From: an uncultured Sulfitobacter sp.
Lineage (GTDB): Bacteria > Pseudomonadota > Alphaproteobacteria > Rhodobacterales > Rhodobacteraceae
NCBI GenBank assembly: GCA_937923365.1
Contig: CALAIJ010000109.1
Location: 1-7,171, forward strand
Length of the DNA: 7,171 nucleotides
Direction of reading: 5' to 3'
The notes beneath the pieces were generated by a model, which saw only the letters and a program-made list of their open reading frames with translations, searched no databases and had not been told where the DNA came from. A program made the translations under genes and the position numbers. This document shows, in pieces, positions 4,223-7,171 of the stretch (position 1 is the stretch's first letter; each line of letters begins with the position of its first letter).

Positions 4223-5864
4223 AAAGTTCCGCATCAAGCGGAATACCCCCGGCAGCGCAAGCGCCACTGCGACGGCTGCAAAAGCCACGCAAGAGCAGCC
4301 CACCAGCCCGCGCCCCGTGCCCGGCGGTGACGCGCCTGCTCCGCGCAGTGGTGAGGTATCCTCGGCGGCAGAAGTCGCCGGTGAGACAGACATCGACACC
4401 ATCCGGCGCGAAGGCCTGACGGGTCGCCAGTTGCGCATGGCGCGCCGTGTAGCGCAGAAGTACGGGCTTGCACCAACCTCCGACTTTGACGCCGTGCGCC
4501 TGTTGCGCGCCAAAGGGATCGACCCCTTTCAGCGCTCCAACATGTTGGAGCTGGTGGTGGGCGACGCGGACAAAGCCGCCGACAATGCGACCGCTGACAC
4601 CCGTGCAGCCCTGCCCGCCACGAAAACCGGCCAACCCATCGGGCGCGTGCAACTGCCGCAAACCGTACCAGCAGGCGGCGGGGCCAACCTGCCCTCCACG
4701 GAGCTAAGCCCGGCAGAGCGCCGCCACCGCGAGATTGGCGATATTCAGCGCGATATCTCCCGCCGTCGCCGCAAGAAGATGGGCCTTTTGATGGTCCGTC
4801 TGGCGTTCTTCGTGCTGATCCCTACCTTCGCTGCGGGCTATTACTTCTACAAAGTGGCGACGCCGATGTACGCCACCAACAGCCAGTTCCTGATCATTCA
4901 AAGCGAAGGCGGCGGCGGGGCCAGCCCGTTTGGCGGCCTGTTGCCCACGCAATTTGCCACCGGACAGGACAGCATCGCCACTCAGGCCTATCTGCAATCC
5001 AAGGACGCCATGTTGCGGCTGGACAAAGATGCTGGCTTCAAAGACCACTTTGCCGAAACCGCCATCGACCCCATTCAGCGGCTTGAAAGCGATCCAACCA
5101 ACGAAGAAGCCTACAAGATCTACAAAAAGAACGTGAAGATCGGCTTTGACCCCACCGAAGGCGTGATCCGTATGGAGGTCATTGCTGCTGATCCCAATGT
5201 GTCAGAGACCTTTTCGCGCAATCTGATCGACTATGCCGAGGAGCGGGTGAACAACCTGTCCAAGCAAAAGCGCGAGGACAGCATGGAAGGCGCGGCAGAG
5301 GGCTTTGATCAGGCACTGGCGGAGCGCCGCGAGGTGCAGCAAAATCTGATCGAACTGCAGGTCAAGAACGGGGTCGACCCACAGGCCGAGATCGTGGCCA
5401 TCCGCACCCAGATCACCACCTACGAAGGCCTGCTGATCGAAAAGGAGCTTGCTCTTGCCGCCTTGCTGGACAACACGCGCCCCAACCGTGCCAAAGTGGA
5501 AGGTGCCCAAGGCGACGTGCGCCGCTTGCAAGAGCAGCTTACAAAGTTGAACGATCGTCTGAACTCCGCCACGCAAGGTGAGGATTCCCTTGCACAAAAG
5601 GCGGTTGAGCTTCAACTGGCGCAGGCTGATCTGGCGGCCTCGGATCTGAAGCTGCAAGCCGCACAAACAGCCATGGATCAGGCCCGCACAGAGGCAAGCC
5701 GTCAGGTCCGTTACCTGACTGTCGCGGTCGAACCCGTCGCCCCCGAAGAGCCGACCTATCCACGCAAGTTCGAGAACACCATTCTGGCTTTCCTGATCTT
5801 TGCGGGCATCTATCTGATGCTTTCCCTCACAGCTTCCATTCTGCGCGAACAGGTGACCTCATGA
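4200..5864 (+). CDS. kpsE: KpsE-like capsule export inner-membrane/periplasmic protein with long N-terminal extension
   Basis: Product of 554 residues; E. coli KpsE has about 380. KpsE-type polysaccharide co-polymerases are held in the inner membrane by two segments and span the periplasm to the outer-membrane exporter. Seen: TM1 at about 195-216 after a basic SRRRRKK stretch (187-193), a large periplasmic part with Gln/Ala/Leu-rich coiled-coil-like segments at about 363-390 and 405-500, a Pro-rich APEEPTYPRK (514-523) just before TM2 (about 526-547), and a short tail. The first 190 residues are cytoplasmic: a low-complexity Ala/Thr/Pro stretch, a compact helical module from LTGRQLRMARRVAQ (73-86) to GIDPFQRSNML (106-116), a second low-complexity stretch and a charged helix. 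That extension accounts for the extra length. The start lies 23 bases inside the ATPase gene, and the stop overlaps kdsA by ATGA, so translation is probably coupled on both sides. Confidence 0.82.
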   Translation: MTTKPKARKFRIKRNTPGSASATATAAKATQEQPTSPRPVPGGDAPAPRSGEVSSAAEVAGETDIDTIRREGLTGRQLRMARRVAQKYGLAPTSDFDAVRLLRAKGIDPFQRSNMLELVVGDADKAADNATADTRAALPATKTGQPIGRVQLPQTVPAGGGANLPSTELSPAERRHREIGDIQRDISRRRRKKMGLLMVRLAFFVLIPTFAAGYYFYKVATPMYATNSQFLIIQSEGGGGASPFGGLLPTQFATGQDSIATQAYLQSKDAMLRLDKDAGFKDHFAETAIDPIQRLESDPTNEEAYKIYKKNVKIGFDPTEGVIRMEVIAADPNVSETFSRNLIDYAEERVNNLSKQKREDSMEGAAEGFDQALAERREVQQNLIELQVKNGVDPQAEIVAIRTQITTYEGLLIEKELALAALLDNTRPNRAKVEGAQGDVRRLQEQLTKLNDRLNSATQGEDSLAQKAVELQLAQADLAASDLKLQAAQTAMDQARTEASRQVRYLTVAVEPVAPEEPTYPRKFENTILAFLIFAGIYLMLSLTASILREQVTS

Positions 5865-6694
5865 TCCACGTCCCCGTAGGTGGCTTGACCATCGGCAACG
5901 ACCAGCCTCTGACCGTGATCGCTGGCCCCTGCCAGCTGGAATCAGAAGATCACGCGCAGATGATTGCTGGGCGCATGAAAGAAGCCTGCGCCGCCGCAGG
6001 CGCGCAATACGTCTTCAAGGCAAGCTACGACAAGGCCAACCGCACCTCGCTTAAAGGCAAGCGTGGTCTGGGCATCGAAGAAGGCCTGCGCGTCCTGCAA
6101 TCGGTGGCCCGCGCCAACGATGTGCCCGTCCTTACGGATGTGCACACCGAAAGCCAGTGCGCCATTGCCGCCGAGGCTGTCGACATCCTGCAAATCCCCG
6201 CGTTTCTGTGCCGCCAGACGGACATGCTGCTGGCTGCTGGCAACACAGGCCGCGTGGTCAACGTCAAGAAAGGCCAATGGCTTGCCCCATGGGAGATGGG
6301 CAATATCGTGGACAAGGTGAAATCCACCGGCAACGACAAGATCCTGCTGACCGAGCGTGGCACGTCCTTTGGCTACAACACCCTGGTGACTGACATGCGC
6401 GGCCTCCCCCAGATGGCGCAGACCGGCTACCCCACCGTGATGGACGCGACCCATGCAGTGGCCTCACCGGGCGGCAAAGGCACGTCCTCGGGCGGTCAGC
6501 GCGAATTCGCCCCTGTGCTGGCGCGCGCAGCCGTGGCCATCGGCGTGGCCGCCGTCTTCATGGAGACGCACGAGGACCCCGACAATGCCCCCAGTGACGG
6601 GCCCAACATGGTCTATCTTGACCAGATGCCCCGCCTGATTGAGACGCTGATGCGCTTTGACGCTTTGGCCAAAGAAAACCCGATGGCGATCTAA
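5861..6694 (+). CDS. kdsA: KdsA, 3-deoxy-8-phosphooctulonate (Kdo-8-P) synthase, metal-dependent type
   Basis: Product of 277 residues, full length. It condenses phosphoenolpyruvate with arabinose 5-phosphate to give Kdo-8-phosphate, the precursor of Kdo for lipopolysaccharide inner core and for the Kdo linker of some capsules. Seen: AGPCQLES (21-28), FKASYDKANRTS (52-63), CRQTDML (117-123), VMDATHAV (193-200), METHEDPDNAPSDGP (234-248). The potential metal ligands C24, H198, E235 and D246 have exactly the spacings of C11, H185, E222 and D233 of the Aquifex aeolicus enzyme (174, 37 and 11 residues). With Cys, not Asn, in the first position it belongs to the metal-dependent class, unlike E. 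coli KdsA. AGGTGA (5851-5856) is the ribosome site. The ATGA overlap with the KpsE-like gene ties Kdo supply to capsule export. Confidence 0.96.
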   Translation: MIHVPVGGLTIGNDQPLTVIAGPCQLESEDHAQMIAGRMKEACAAAGAQYVFKASYDKANRTSLKGKRGLGIEEGLRVLQSVARANDVPVLTDVHTESQCAIAAEAVDILQIPAFLCRQTDMLLAAGNTGRVVNVKKGQWLAPWEMGNIVDKVKSTGNDKILLTERGTSFGYNTLVTDMRGLPQMAQTGYPTVMDATHAVASPGGKGTSSGGQREFAPVLARAAVAIGVAAVFMETHEDPDNAPSDGPNMVYLDQMPRLIETLMRFDALAKENPMAI

Positions 6695-6722
6695 CCGCCA
6701 CCCCCTTGAGCAGAGTACCCCA

Positions 6723-7171
6723 ATGACAAAACCAGCCTCGACCGTTTCCCAGAACACATGGGAATTCCTGCGTGATGCGATGATCACCCCCACAGGTTTC
6801 CGCGAATATGACGCCCGTTGGAAGTATCCTGACGACATCAACCTGCCGGGCATCACGGCCTTGGGCCTTGGCCTTGGTACCCAGATGCACCGCCGTGGGA
6901 TTGAGCCTGTGATCGCCGTGGGCAACGACTATCGCGACTATTCCCTGTCGATCAAAAACGCGCTGATGCTGGGCCTGATGCAGGCGGGCATTCATGTGAA
7001 GGACATTGGTCCGGCCCTCTCGCCAATGGCCTACTTCTCGCAGTTCCATCTGGACGCGCCTGCGGTCGCCATGGTCACGGCCAGCCACAACCCCAACGGC
7101 TGGACCGGCGTGAAGATGGGCTTTGAACGCCCCCTCACCCACGGCCCCGATGAGATGAACGAGTTGCGCGA
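6723..7171 (+). CDS. Phosphomannomutase/phosphoglucomutase family protein, N-terminal part (partial)
   Basis: The first 149 codons are present and the gene runs off the window. Members of the alpha-D-phosphohexomutase family interconvert hexose 6-phosphates and 1-phosphates, supplying mannose-1-P or glucose-1-P for nucleotide sugars. Seen: an N-terminal GFREYDARW (25-33), a variant of the common FREYDIRG; GIEPVIAVGNDYRDYS (59-74), where many members have G-x-D-x-R; IGPALSPMAYF (95-105); and the catalytic phosphoserine loop TASHNPNGWTGVK (119-131) with S121 as the likely phospho-acceptor. Metal-binding and sugar-specificity loops are beyond the edge, so mannose versus glucose cannot be decided. 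It begins 28 bases after kdsA with only a weak ribosome site, and is likely the next gene of the capsule operon. Confidence 0.88.
   Translation, partial: MTKPASTVSQNTWEFLRDAMITPTGFREYDARWKYPDDINLPGITALGLGLGTQMHRRGIEPVIAVGNDYRDYSLSIKNALMLGLMQAGIHVKDIGPALSPMAYFSQFHLDAPAVAMVTASHNPNGWTGVKMGFERPLTHGPDEMNELR

Noticed and set aside
4260..4370. Ala/Thr/Pro-rich low-complexity stretch in the KpsE-like protein as a possible frameshift or separate gene
   Set aside because: The reading frame is continuous from the ATG at 4200 through both membrane segments, and such linkers are common in cytoplasmic tails; nothing indicates a break.
1..7171. Mobile elements, CRISPR arrays, tRNA or rRNA genes
   Set aside because: No regularly spaced repeats, transposase or integrase motifs, terminal inverted repeats or tRNA-like cloverleaf sequences were seen on reading both strands.

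Overview
The window looks like chromosomal DNA of an alphaproteobacterium of the Rhodobacteraceae, most likely the Roseobacter group. The sequence is GC-rich with strong G/C preference at third codon positions, genes are tightly packed with short overlaps, and the SseB, sigma/VOC and capsule-export proteins have the look of that family. This is judged from protein character alone; no search was run.

Layout. (1) Positions 1-688, minus strand: a Cys-rich uracil-DNA glycosylase superfamily gene, followed with an 8-base overlap by the first 39 codons of an SseB-family gene that leaves the window. (2) Positions 689-849: a divergent control region with two inverted repeats. (3) Positions 850-2215, plus strand: an ArsR-family repressor with a C-terminal CC-x6-C cluster and an overlapping ArsP/DUF318-type permease, read as a metal or metalloid sensing and efflux pair. 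(4) Positions 2380-3393: a compact sigma-70-like factor followed 21 bases later by a VOC (glyoxalase-fold) protein, with no anti-sigma gene beside them. (5) Positions 3394-3562: a promoter region with a good sigma-70-like match. (6) Positions 3563-7171: a capsule-export and sugar-precursor operon. It holds a KpsT-like ATPase, a KpsE-like polysaccharide co-polymerase/export protein with a long cytoplasmic N-terminal extension, KdsA (Kdo-8-phosphate synthase, metal-dependent type) and the start of a phosphohexomutase. The first two junctions overlap (23 and 4 bases) and the last gap is 28 bases.

How they work together. The capsule operon joins energy supply (KpsT) and the periplasm-spanning export protein (KpsE) to supply of Kdo (KdsA) and probably of hexose-1-phosphates (the mutase). 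This fits an ABC-transporter-dependent capsule built on a Kdo-containing linker. The membrane partner KpsM is not in the window. The repressor and permease form a simple sensor/effector unit probably controlled from the dyads in front of the repressor gene.

I saw no tRNA, rRNA, insertion sequence, integrase or CRISPR array. Nothing here is clearly a wholly new system. The most unusual points are the sigma/VOC pair that share a DPDGH motif, the KpsE extension, the kpsT-first order without kpsM, and the double dyad before the ArsR gene.
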